A stretch of DNA of 64,000 bases from Thioflexithrix psekupsensis (GTDB lineage: Bacteria; Pseudomonadota; Gammaproteobacteria; Beggiatoales; Beggiatoaceae): positions 124,001-188,000 of the forward strand of contig NZ_MSLT01000001.1 in the NCBI RefSeq assembly GCF_002149925.1, given 5' to 3'. Position numbers and translations under genes: made by a program. The notes below the pieces were generated by a model. The model was not told where the DNA came from. It saw only the letters and a program-made list of their open reading frames with translations, and did no database searches. Each line of letters starts with the position of its first letter. Position 1 is the first letter of the stretch. Of this stretch, positions 51,231-59,852 are shown one piece after another.

Positions 51231-53063
51231 ATGAAAACCTCTCTTGCTAAATTATCCAATTGGGAAGCCATTCGTCGTTTTTTACCGATCATATTAACAG
51301 CCACCTTCGGCTTAATTTTATCCGTTGGGCTTTTTTTATTCGCACGCCACTGGGAAGATCAAAAAAATAAAGCTGAATTTGAACGTTTTGCCCGAGATCG
51401 GGTTTTAATTTTAGAAAATGCCTTAGATTTTAATTTAGATTTATTATATACCGTTGATTCGTTTTTGGAGATGAATCAATATGTACTGGAGCGAGATTTA
51501 TTTGCGCGATTAGCCACACATTTAACAAATAATTATGATTTTATTCAATCTTTGCAATGGTCACAAAAAGTAGAACATGAAAAACGTGCAGAATATGAAT
51601 TAAAATATGAGACAAAACTTCCTACATTTGAAATCCTAGAACATGATGGCAGCAAAAAAAATCTGATTCGTGCGGCGGATCGTCCTTTTTATCTTCCTTT
51701 GGATTTTATTGAACCTGGAAGTGGTAATGGTGTGGCTTTGGGATTTGATTTAATGTCGCACCCTGAATTGCAAACTTTATTGCAAGAAGCCATTGATGCG
51801 GCTGAGGTGCGCGTTGCGCCGCACATTACTTTGGTAGAAGTGCCACAGGCTGAATTGCACGGGTTATTAGTGGCTATTCCCGTCTATCGCGGCATTAGAA
51901 AAGAATTAGAAACGGTTGAAGCGCGTCGAGCGGCTTTTATTGGTTTTATCACGGGACTTTACCAAATTGGAGATATTTTAGATTCGCGTTTAAAAGAACA
52001 TTTTTCATTGACTTCTATTGACACTCGTTTATACAGTTTACATCCGCCAAATGATGAAGAACGTTTTTTATATTTTTACCCCGGCATAAAAAACGACAGT
52101 CGCTACAGCACAGAAGATTATTTATCTTATCATTTTTCTGATTCCAGTGATTTTGAAGATGCGGCATTAAAATTTGAAGCCACTTTTAAAGTGGGTGGAT
52201 TAAAGTTTAAAGTGCGTTGTTTACCTTCGCCTGATTATAAAGCCGTTAATCGTTTGGAAGCGATCAGTTTATTATTTTTTGGCTTATTGATTACCGCATT
52301 ATTAGCGGGTTATTTTTACATTAGTATGCGTCACGCCTATGATTTGGCAGAAACGGCCGAGTTAGCCAATAAAGCCCAAACTAATTTTTTAGCCAGCATG
52401 AGCCATCAAATGCGCACACCCATTAATGCCATTACGGGTTATATTGAATTGTTAATGGAAGAAGCACGAGAATTAGAAGAATCAGGTTTGCGCGAAGATA
52501 TTGAGAAAATTTATATTTCTGCCCGTTATTTATTATCATTAAGTGAGGGAATTTTAGATTTATTTAAAATTAAGTCAGGACGTATTGAATTGCGTCGAGA
52601 AACCTGCGAAGTGTCAGGATTAATTCGAGATATTGAAGACATTGCCATGCCGTTGGTGCGTCGTAATAGTAATCAATTGGTGATTACTTGTGGTCACGAT
52701 GTGGGCGCAATGAACACGGATATTACCCGAATTCACCAAATTTTATTAAATTTAATTAATCATATTGCTGAAAATTCTTATAAAGATGAAGTGCGTTTAG
52801 TGGTGTCCAGAGAAACTTTAGAAGGTTATGAGTGGATTCGTTTTGAGATTAGCGGCCGTTTATTGGAAATGACGCAGCATGACCGAGAAACCTTACAGCA
52901 AAAATTAAAACGCGCTGAAACCTCTACCAGCGATGAACAAGCCGATTTACGTATGGGTTTGGTGATCAGTGCGCACTTGTGGCGTATGCTGGATGGACGC
53001 ATTTCTGTGGCTTTACAAGGGGATAGAACCCTGTTTATTCTCCATTTTCCTGCATTACCGTAA
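51231..53063 (+). CDS. CHASE-domain sensor kinase homologue with degenerate ATPase domain
   Basis: 610 residues. TM1 (about 18-38), a periplasmic CHASE-like sensor (about 50-320), TM2 (about 345-365), then HisKA with His392 in MSHQMRTPINAI. The ATPase region is eroded: the N-box reads ILLNLINHIAENS, the G1 box D-x-G-x-G is replaced around ISGRLLEM, and no GTGLGL G2 loop is found (ADLRMGLVI instead). It may act as a non-catalytic sensor or phosphatase. folP starts 3 bases after the stop. Confidence 0.8.
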   Translation: MKTSLAKLSNWEAIRRFLPIILTATFGLILSVGLFLFARHWEDQKNKAEFERFARDRVLILENALDFNLDLLYTVDSFLEMNQYVLERDLFARLATHLTNNYDFIQSLQWSQKVEHEKRAEYELKYETKLPTFEILEHDGSKKNLIRAADRPFYLPLDFIEPGSGNGVALGFDLMSHPELQTLLQEAIDAAEVRVAPHITLVEVPQAELHGLLVAIPVYRGIRKELETVEARRAAFIGFITGLYQIGDILDSRLKEHFSLTSIDTRLYSLHPPNDEERFLYFYPGIKNDSRYSTEDYLSYHFSDSSDFEDAALKFEATFKVGGLKFKVRCLPSPDYKAVNRLEAISLLFFGLLITALLAGYFYISMRHAYDLAETAELANKAQTNFLASMSHQMRTPINAITGYIELLMEEARELEESGLREDIEKIYISARYLLSLSEGILDLFKIKSGRIELRRETCEVSGLIRDIEDIAMPLVRRNSNQLVITCGHDVGAMNTDITRIHQILLNLINHIAENSYKDEVRLVVSRETLEGYEWIRFEISGRLLEMTQHDRETLQQKLKRAETSTSDEQADLRMGLVISAHLWRMLDGRISVALQGDRTLFILHFPALP

Positions 53064-53066
53064 AAT

Positions 53067-53882
53067 ATGAATCTATCCATTTCGCCCACTTCCCCCCCGC
53101 ACATCATGGGGATTTTGAATTTAACACCAGATTCTTTTTCCGATGGGGGACAATTTTTATCCCAAGATGCTGCACTACGCCGCGCCGAGCAAATGCTGAA
53201 CGAAGGCGTTGACATCATTGATGTGGGCGGCGAATCGACGCGCCCTGGAGCGCAAAGGGTGAGTGAGGAATTGGAATTGGCGCGGGTTATTCCGGTGTTA
53301 GAAAAATTACGCCGTGAATTGGCGGTGGTTTTATCGGTGGATACCAGTAAACCTAAAGTGATGCAAGCAGCCATTGATGCAGGCGTAGATTTAATCAACG
53401 ATGTCAATGCCTTACAACAGGGAAATGCCTTAGAAATTGTGGCAAATAGTCGCGTGAAGGTGTGTTTGATGCACAAACAAGGCGAGCCACAAACCATGCA
53501 ACAACAGCCTTTTTATAAGAATGTCGTGTCTGAAGTGCGTGATTTTCTGCAACAACGGGCGCAAATTTGCCAACAAGCAGGGATAACCGCAGAGCGAATT
53601 CTAATAGACCCTGGATTTGGTTTTGGTAAAACCGTCGATCACAATTTGCAATTGTTGCGTCACTTGCCCGAATTCACCGCGCTGCCTTATCCTGTTCTTT
53701 TGGGCGTTTCGCGTAAATCAACGCTAGGCGCGATCACAGGAAAAGCGGTGGATCAGCGACTTTATGCGGGGTTAGCGGTTGCGGCGTTGGCTTTTTATCA
53801 GGGAGTGAAAATAATACGCACGCATGATGTCGCCGCGACTCGTGATGTATTAAAAACCATTCAAGCCATTCTCGCCTGTTAA
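53067..53882 (+). CDS. folP: Dihydropteroate synthase
   Basis: 271 residues, TIM-barrel DHPS that joins pterin and p-aminobenzoate in folate synthesis. Signatures: MGILNLTPDSFSDGG, the DVGGESTRPGA loop, DPGFGFGKT and GVSRKSTLG. Unlike the common gammaproteobacterial ftsH-folP-glmM order, neither partner is here. It sits behind a sensor gene by 3 bases and ahead of a phosphatase-family gene. Confidence 0.96.
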   Translation: MNLSISPTSPPHIMGILNLTPDSFSDGGQFLSQDAALRRAEQMLNEGVDIIDVGGESTRPGAQRVSEELELARVIPVLEKLRRELAVVLSVDTSKPKVMQAAIDAGVDLINDVNALQQGNALEIVANSRVKVCLMHKQGEPQTMQQQPFYKNVVSEVRDFLQQRAQICQQAGITAERILIDPGFGFGKTVDHNLQLLRHLPEFTALPYPVLLGVSRKSTLGAITGKAVDQRLYAGLAVAALAFYQGVKIIRTHDVAATRDVLKTIQAILAC

Positions 53883-53905
53883 AATCTATTTTGGAACATA
53901 AAATA

Positions 53906-55042
53906 ATGGAGAAAAAACGGCGGAATTTTTGTCGTTTTGCGACGTTTAATGTGTCATTAGCGCGCCAAGAAATGGGAGCGTTATTACGGGAGTTAGAAAC
54001 ACCGCAGCATGAACAATTACAAAAATTAGCGGCAATTATTCAATGGATTCGTCCTGATGTTTTATTGTTGCAAGAAATAGATTATGACGAGAAAGGACGC
54101 GCCTTATCTCTTTTTAATCAACATTATCTTAATCACAGCCAATATCAACAATCCCCTATCGATTATCCTTATCAGTGCGTTTTTCCTTCTAATACAGGAA
54201 TTGCCGTAGATTATCCACCCGAAGAAAAATTAGCGGGGGAATTATATTATCCCACCTTTGGTTTTGGTCATTTTGCGGGTCAATATGCCTTTGCTTTATT
54301 ATCCAAATATCCGTTATTAACACGACAACAACGCCGTTTTCAATATTTTCTATGGCGCGATATGCCAGAGCCTTTATTGCCGACAATAAATGATTCGGAT
54401 AAAGCGGCTTTTTTTACGCAAAAATTATGGCCACGTTTTCGTTTATCGTCTAAAAATCATGTGGATATTCCTGTGGTTTTGCCGTGTCGCACGGTGCATT
54501 TATTGCTGAGTCATCCCACTCCGCCGCTGTCTCACGTCCTTTCTCCCGCGTTCAATGCGTGCCGTAATCATGACGAAATTCGTTTGTGGCACGATTACCT
54601 TTTGCCAGAGCGAAGCGGGTATTTGTATGATGATCAAGGGACATATGGCGGATTGCTGGCGGGAGAATCCGCCGTTATCATGGGTGATTTAAATGCCGAT
54701 CCAAACGCGGGAGATGGCATTCGTCGTGGTATTCGGGCTTTATTACAGCATCCGCGCTTACACGCAGAAGTGGCTACGGGGCGATGGATTCCGCGCAGTC
54801 GCGGCGGACAAACCCATGCGGCGCAACGCAGTTCGTTACCGTTTTCCCGATTGTATTTTGCTAGAGCGCACACGGCCAGTTGGGGCTTGCGGGCGGATTA
54901 TGTGCTGCCGAGTGATGATTTATCTGTGCGTGCCAGTGGCGTATTCTGGCCGACGTTGGATCAAGCTGAGTTTGCGTGGGTAGCCCATGATGTCAGCTCT
55001 GATCACCGTTTGGTGTGGGTGGATGTCTTGGACTGTGTTTAG
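53906..55042 (+). CDS. Endonuclease/exonuclease/phosphatase family protein
   Basis: 378 residues of the EEP superfamily: ATFNVSL, LLLQEIDYD (metal Glu), MGDLNADPN (catalytic Asp-Asn), and terminal SSDHRLVW (Asp-His pair). No signal peptide. Members hydrolyse DNA, phospholipids or other phosphodiesters, and the substrate here is unknown. Start at ATG 53906 rather than the upstream TTG. Confidence 0.85.
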   Translation: MEKKRRNFCRFATFNVSLARQEMGALLRELETPQHEQLQKLAAIIQWIRPDVLLLQEIDYDEKGRALSLFNQHYLNHSQYQQSPIDYPYQCVFPSNTGIAVDYPPEEKLAGELYYPTFGFGHFAGQYAFALLSKYPLLTRQQRRFQYFLWRDMPEPLLPTINDSDKAAFFTQKLWPRFRLSSKNHVDIPVVLPCRTVHLLLSHPTPPLSHVLSPAFNACRNHDEIRLWHDYLLPERSGYLYDDQGTYGGLLAGESAVIMGDLNADPNAGDGIRRGIRALLQHPRLHAEVATGRWIPRSRGGQTHAAQRSSLPFSRLYFARAHTASWGLRADYVLPSDDLSVRASGVFWPTLDQAEFAWVAHDVSSDHRLVWVDVLDCV

Positions 55043-55063
55043 TCTGACACGCATTTTTATGAA

Positions 55064-55837
55064 TCACATCACGTTGTGATATTCATTGCGCCATCGAATC
55101 AGCGCGTTAAATAACCCCTCATCACATGCCACTTGGGCGACTAAAGTCGGAGCTTGCACACCCAACACGTGCGCTTCCGCCAAGACCCGCTCGCTCATGA
55201 CCACCAAGGGCGTGTGGCGTAACCAGGGTTGACCGTCAAACATGGCAAATAAGTTTTGTAATCCTTCGCGGCTGGTGACGACGGCAATATCAGGTTTTTG
55301 TTGTTCCCTCCAATCGGGAGGAATCGGTTGTACGCGGCGATAGACGTTGACATAACTCACTTCAGCCCCACGTAAACGCAAGGATTCCGCTAAAAACTCT
55401 CGCCCCCCTTCTCCACGAAAAATCACAATTCGCCGACCGCGAATGATGTCGCTTTGCAATTCGGGACGTTGTAGTAAGGTTTCACTGTTGTACGGTTCTA
55501 CACCGCATAATACTGATAATTGCTCATGTTCATTTAAATGCTCAAGGGTTTTTTTGCCCACAGTGGCCACTAGGACATTTTTTGGCCACCGTTTTTGCAC
55601 GTTTAATAAAGTCGGCATGGCATATTGCACCGCATTGACGCTAATAAATATCGCTAAATAAAACCGATCCAATTGCTTGGCCATGTGCTGTAAAGAAGCA
55701 TTATGAGGAATTTCTACAATTTCAATCACCGGACAAGGCAAAGGTTCTCCCCCCGCATTTTTAATCATTTGACACAAACTCTCTGCTTGATGGGCAGGAC
55801 GTGTCACTAAGACGCTAATGCCGTCAAGATTATTCAT
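55064..55837 (-). CDS. hemD: Uroporphyrinogen-III synthase
   Basis: 257 residues with the two-domain HemD layout: VLVTRPAHQAESLCQ at the N-terminus, IFISVNAVQYAMP, then the IFRGEGGREFLAESLRLRGAEVSYVNVYRR hinge region (conserved in parts) and VVTSREGLQNL. It closes the tetrapyrrole ring in haem synthesis. hemC is not adjacent; it instead follows a glycosyltransferase gene by 23 bases. Confidence 0.9.
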   Translation of the reverse strand: MNNLDGISVLVTRPAHQAESLCQMIKNAGGEPLPCPVIEIVEIPHNASLQHMAKQLDRFYLAIFISVNAVQYAMPTLLNVQKRWPKNVLVATVGKKTLEHLNEHEQLSVLCGVEPYNSETLLQRPELQSDIIRGRRIVIFRGEGGREFLAESLRLRGAEVSYVNVYRRVQPIPPDWREQQKPDIAVVTSREGLQNLFAMFDGQPWLRHTPLVVMSERVLAEAHVLGVQAPTLVAQVACDEGLFNALIRWRNEYHNVM

Positions 55838-55860
55838 GGTAAAATTCCGTAGAGAAAAAG

Positions 55861-56865
55861 TTATTTATATTCAATTAATTGTTGCCGTTTTCCTTTGAAG
55901 GATTGCCAATAGTAATTAATTTGTCCTATCGCAATCGGTACATGTTGCCATTGACTGTGAATACCGTACCAGAATAAAGTTACTTTATTTTCACTGCGCC
56001 AACGATTTTTCCAAGACGTGCGCAAACTCATCGTTAAAAAAAACAAGAGAAAAATAGCCCACGGCCATAATGTCATGCCCACAATAGACGTTATTAATGC
56101 AATTAAAAATAAACCACTCCAAATGGTAAAATTACGCCAATTTCTCTGGGCATCGGCTTGCCATAATGGATGCTTGCTGTCACGTAATAAGTTAGACACC
56201 TCCGCGTAAGCATGACCCGTACGCACAGCACGTCGCCAGTATTGCCAAGCGTGCGTAATCGCTAAATCGTGTAAGGTCATGGGATGGTCAATGTGGCGAA
56301 CGCGATAACCCGCAGCACGAATCCGTTGACACATTTCTGGTTCTTCGCCAGCGATGAGATTGGGGTTGTAACCATCGACTTGTTTTAACACATCCCGACG
56401 CATTAAGGCATCGCCACCACAAAATGCCACATCGCCCAAAGGATACAACCAGTCCAAATCCAAAGCCCGTTGGTAAATCGACGCATTCGGATACATTTCC
56501 CGACGATGCCCAAAAACCACCGCGACATCATTTTCTGTCCGTAACACTTCGTAAGCCGTTTTAACAAAATCGGGGTGCAAAAGGGTATCGCCATCTAAAA
56601 ATAATACAAAAGGAAACCGTGCGGCGCGCCACCCGGCATTGCGTCCGATGGCGGCGGCGGGGCGTTCGGGTTTGACGGATAATACTTTTGCGCCTAAACC
56701 GTGGGCAATTTCACAACTGTTGTCATTGGAATCAGAATCAACATAGATGATTTCCACTTGAGACAAGGCAAAAGGGCTGTTCATGTGTTGTACTGACTGG
56801 ATGCAGCGTTTTAAACGCTCTCCTTCGTTGCGACCAATGATAACCACGGATAACGCAGGAATCAT
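55861..56865 (-). CDS. Family 2 glycosyltransferase, membrane-anchored
   Basis: 334 residues with a GT-A domain: SVVIIGRNEGERLKRC, VDSDSNDNS, the DXD-type FLDGDTLLHPD, a late GEEPEMCQRI and an RRAVRTGHAYAE motif. C-terminal hydrophobic helices (WSGLFLIALITSIVGMTLW and the next segment) anchor it to the membrane. Donor and acceptor unknown. Probably co-transcribed with hemD. Confidence 0.88.
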   Translation of the reverse strand: MIPALSVVIIGRNEGERLKRCIQSVQHMNSPFALSQVEIIYVDSDSNDNSCEIAHGLGAKVLSVKPERPAAAIGRNAGWRAARFPFVLFLDGDTLLHPDFVKTAYEVLRTENDVAVVFGHRREMYPNASIYQRALDLDWLYPLGDVAFCGGDALMRRDVLKQVDGYNPNLIAGEEPEMCQRIRAAGYRVRHIDHPMTLHDLAITHAWQYWRRAVRTGHAYAEVSNLLRDSKHPLWQADAQRNWRNFTIWSGLFLIALITSIVGMTLWPWAIFLLFFLTMSLRTSWKNRWRSENKVTLFWYGIHSQWQHVPIAIGQINYYWQSFKGKRQQLIEYK

Positions 56866-57040
56866 GCTTTATTCCCTGTAAGTGAGTACTCGGCAGATAA
56901 AAACCTACGAAAAAATGCCATCCAGTTGGCACATGACTCTAAAATGTTAAAGGGGTGCAAAGGGGATGGCAGATTTTGCAGGGTGTTGTTTCTGTAAGGT
57001 GCGGCCTTATATTATTGTCTGGAATGAGGAAAAGCCATTT

Positions 57041-57400
57041 TTAACTTTTGGGGACTAACAATTGCTCAAGCGTCGTACCTTCCGCTAAACACGCACGCAC
57101 CCACAAAGGCTGCTTACCCAGACCTGTCCATGTCTGGTTGGAGTCTTGTGGATTACGGTATTTCACGGGAAATACTTTTTTAGGTTTTTTGGGTTTCTTG
57201 TCTAAATCGCCCAAATCATCTAAGTTGAGATCACGAATACGTAATCCGCGTTCTTTCGCCATTTTGCGAATTTTAGTTTTCAGTTCGGATTTGGCATCTT
57301 TCTGCGCTTGCAGGATTAATTTTTCAGTCAACTTTTTAACTTCAACCAATTCGGCGGTTGTTAGAGACTGAAGTTGTTTGACAATTTCAGATTGAATCAC
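57041..57400 (-). CDS. H-NS-like nucleoid protein
   Basis: 119 residues: N-terminal coiled-coil oligomerisation region (IVKQLQSLTTAELVEVKKL...), a Lys-rich linker (KKPKKPKKVF) and the C-terminal H-NS DNA-binding domain (YRNPQDSNQTWTGLGKQPLWVR). It would bind and silence AT-rich DNA. GTG start at 57400 chosen because AGAGGA precedes it; the longer ATG frame lacks a site. Confidence 0.82.
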   Translation of the reverse strand: MIQSEIVKQLQSLTTAELVEVKKLTEKLILQAQKDAKSELKTKIRKMAKERGLRIRDLNLDDLGDLDKKPKKPKKVFPVKYRNPQDSNQTWTGLGKQPLWVRACLAEGTTLEQLLVPKS

Positions 57401-58143
57401 GATAAATATCCTCTTTGTGGGTGTAGGGGAAAATAGATTGGGTGGATGAATGGTGGACATTGTTAATAGTATTACTCTAATAATAATTCAAATCGTGCAA
57501 ACACGCAATAGCCTAGTCCATTCGTCGGTAGAAATCTGAATGGTGGACAGTGTGCTTTTCCTTTTATTTAAGGCAATTCTGTGGGTTCAATTTTAATTTT
57601 TCCATCAGAGAAATACATTACTTTTTCGCCCAATAAGCCCGTGAAATAATTTGATTATTTAAAAAAAATTGACTCCACTGACCCATTCAAATCATTAAAA
57701 GTCACCTTAGTTTTATTTTTAAGCAATAAGGAAAAGTAATTAACGACTTTAATTGAAATTTTTTTATTAAAATCAATAACTTAAATAAGTTAAATTCTGT
57801 TTTATTTTTATATCAAAGTAATACTTCTAAGACATAAAAAAATAAGTTTTAGCAGCCTTGAAAATGCGGTAAAAAATGAGAGGTTTTAATTATTTTGGCG
57901 CATATTTCTGTTTTACGCAAGTGATCTTGACTATTTTTGAGAAAATTAAACCGCCAAAATTTAGGAAAAACCTGAATCAAAAAACGCAGGATAAAAATTT
58001 TCTCTTAGGTTAAATAGATTACAATTTCACAGCCGTTTGCAGAAAGCAATTAACAAGGGGATTTTTATGCAAGGCAAAGGGAATGGAATAAGGGAATTTA
58101 AAGCGGATTAAGAATGATTAAGCACAGCGGTGGGGAAATCCCA
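57401..58143. other. Long AT-rich intergenic region
   Basis: About 740 bases with no intact gene. Contains two copies of GAATGGTGGACA (near 57447 and 57537), the coding remnant listed next, and a very AT-rich stretch (57650-57900) that could bind H-NS. No RNA gene recognised. Confidence 0.5.
57568..57654 (-). pseudogene. C-terminal coding remnant
   Basis: A short minus-strand frame (NYFTGLLGEKVMYFSDGKIK and a few more residues to the TAA at 57568) looks like the tail of a real protein but has an upstream stop and no start. Family not recognised. Low confidence. Confidence 0.25.
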
Positions 58144-58168
58144 CTCCGTTTGTAGTTCTCAAACGGAG
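58144..58168 (-). terminator. Hairpin after rpoH
   Basis: Inverted repeat CTCCGTTTG/CAAACGGAG with a 7-base loop, 22 bases after the rpoH stop on the minus strand. No long T-run follows, so it may be an mRNA-stabilising or weak terminator hairpin. Confidence 0.55.
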
Positions 58169-58190
58169 CGGCTATCAGACGAATATGACA

Positions 58191-59060
58191 CTAAGCGATG
58201 AGAAAGTTCATTTGTTTTTTTAACTTACCCATGGCGGCTGTTTCGATTTGGCGAATGCGTTCGGCGGAGACGTTGTATTTTGCAGCGAGGTCGTGTAGCG
58301 TTGCCTTTTCTTCGGCCAGCCAGCGACTTTGCATAATGTCTTTACTGCGATCATCCAATTGGGCAAATGCGTTTTGTAATGCGGCGTAATGGCGACTTTC
58401 CCATTGTTCGGTTTCAATTTGCTGCGCGGGATCGTAGCGGTCATCTTCTAAATAAGCCGCGGGTGCTGGCAAATCGTCATCTTCGGCATCGGCCGGCGGA
58501 TCAAATGCCGTATCGTGCATACTCATGCGCTTTTCCATTTCCAACACGTCTCGTGTGGAAACGCCCAAATCAGTAGCGACTTGTTCAACTTCTTGTTGTG
58601 TCATCCACCCTAAACGTTTTTTCGCACTGCGCAAATTAAAAAATAACTTACGTTGTGCTTTGGTGGTGGCCACTTTGACGATGCGCCAATTGCGCAAAAT
58701 ATATTCATGAATTTCTGCTTTAATCCAGTGTACCGCGAACGTGACTAAACGCACGCCCACACTGGGATCGAAGCGTTTTACAGCTTTCATCAAGCCAACA
58801 TTACCTTCTTGAATAATATCCGCTTGGGGCAGGCCATAACCGCGATAACCGTTGGCAATATGCAGCACAAAACGCAAGTGTGATAAAACCAGCGTACGCG
58901 CCGCATCCAAATCTTGATCACGGTGATAACGCAGGGTTAAAGCCTGTTCTTCTTCCGCAGTGAGAATGGGAATGGCTTTAACGGCTTGGGCGTAGGCTTC
59001 GGTATCGTGACCCAAAACCGCAAGTTGTGCGTTTAAACCGAGCGTTAATGCTGTGGACAT
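58191..59060 (-). CDS. rpoH: Heat-shock sigma factor RpoH (sigma-32)
   Basis: 289 residues, the normal length for sigma-32. Region 2 is clear ([42 protein letters not shown]), the RpoH-box-like segment between regions 2 and 3 reads [20 protein letters not shown] (characteristic of sigma-32), and region 4.2 is [16 protein letters not shown]. It directs heat-shock transcription. The upstream region carries a strong promoter overlapped closely by a CIRCE operator. Confidence 0.96.
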   Translation of the reverse strand: MSTALTLGLNAQLAVLGHDTEAYAQAVKAIPILTAEEEQALTLRYHRDQDLDAARTLVLSHLRFVLHIANGYRGYGLPQADIIQEGNVGLMKAVKRFDPSVGVRLVTFAVHWIKAEIHEYILRNWRIVKVATTKAQRKLFFNLRSAKKRLGWMTQQEVEQVATDLGVSTRDVLEMEKRMSMHDTAFDPPADAEDDDLPAPAAYLEDDRYDPAQQIETEQWESRHYAALQNAFAQLDDRSKDIMQSRWLAEEKATLHDLAAKYNVSAERIRQIETAAMGKLKKQMNFLIA

Positions 59061-59088
59061 TGTTGGTTTTCTCCGTTGTCGTTTTGAT

Positions 59089-59115
59089 CTAGCACTCTAT
59101 TGCAGTGAGTGCTAA
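59089..59115. promoter_or_regulatory. CIRCE operator (HrcA site) upstream of rpoH
   Basis: CTAGCACTC-N9-GAGTGCTAA, matching the CIRCE consensus TTAGCACTC-N9-GAGTGCTAA at 17 of 18 arm positions with exact spacing. It starts one base downstream of the -10 hexamer and lies 28 bases before the rpoH ATG, so HrcA bound here should block transcription start. Confidence 0.9.
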
Positions 59116-59116
59116 C

Positions 59117-59144
59117 AGTATAAGCACTGCGGAGTAAATTTCAA
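59117..59144 (-). promoter_or_regulatory. Sigma70-type promoter of rpoH
   Basis: On the minus strand: -35 TTGAAA (59144-59139), 16-base spacer, -10 TATACT (59122-59117). The predicted start falls inside the CIRCE operator. Confidence 0.75.
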
Positions 59145-59155
59145 GAGGGAAGCCA

Positions 59156-59749
59156 TCACCCCATCACGATCACAACTTGCACCAAACCAATCAGAAATCC
59201 CAACACCGCCCCTATCCATTCGACAAAACGAAATTCTTTAGCCATGACATCAAACACAATTTTTTCTAATTTTTCGATATTGAAAGCGGCGACTTTTTCA
59301 CTGACAATTTGCTCAATATTAATATCTTGTTTCATGTCTTCGCGCAGTTTTATAATTAATTGTTGTAATAAATCTTCAATATCATCTCGAAAATAAGCGG
59401 TTAAATTGTTCAATAGTTTGTCACTGATTGACAATAATAGCGAGTAATCGGGTAATTTTCTTAATAAAACCTGTTGAATATGCTGTTCTAATAAAGCAAT
59501 AAATTCTGGGCTGGCGGCGCGTTGTTGTAAGCGTTCGGTAATTTCATCAATAGACAATAATTCGCTGGCCACCAAATAACCCAATTTTTTAGCAAAATCT
59601 ACTTGACGACGGGGAAAGATTCCTTGTATTTTCACGCCGAAAATAATAATAGGATAACGAGGATGAAACAGCATTTTTATGGCTAAATAATTGGTTAAAT
59701 AGCCAATCACTGCACCTAATAACGGCAACAATAACCAGGTGATTTGCAT
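59156..59749 (-). CDS. DUF445 membrane protein
   Basis: 197 residues with a short DUF445 layout: N-terminal membrane helix followed by GYLTNYLAIKMLFHPRYP and IQGIFPRRQ, a charged helical middle, and a C-terminal membrane helix (WIGAVLGFLIGLVQVVIVM). The N- and C-terminal helices are typical. Function unknown. It lies upstream of rpoH on the same strand, but the rpoH promoter lies between. Confidence 0.85.
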   Translation of the reverse strand: MQITWLLLPLLGAVIGYLTNYLAIKMLFHPRYPIIIFGVKIQGIFPRRQVDFAKKLGYLVASELLSIDEITERLQQRAASPEFIALLEQHIQQVLLRKLPDYSLLLSISDKLLNNLTAYFRDDIEDLLQQLIIKLREDMKQDINIEQIVSEKVAAFNIEKLEKIVFDVMAKEFRFVEWIGAVLGFLIGLVQVVIVMG

Positions 59750-59822
59750 GATAAGACCTTTTTTCGATTTTTTGCCTGAATCAGAATTAACAGAATTTTA
59801 AGAATAAAAAAGCGATTTCTCG

Positions 59823-59844
59823 CTCCCACGCTCCCGCATGGGAG
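59823..59844. repeat. REP-like palindrome
   Basis: CTCCCACGC-TCCC-GCATGGGAG, one mismatch in the stem. Similar in style to the element near 26800 and to dispersed GTTCCCACGC-type palindromes of gammaproteobacteria. It follows the P-type ATPase reading frame. Confidence 0.5.
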
Positions 59845-59852
59845 TGTGCAAA

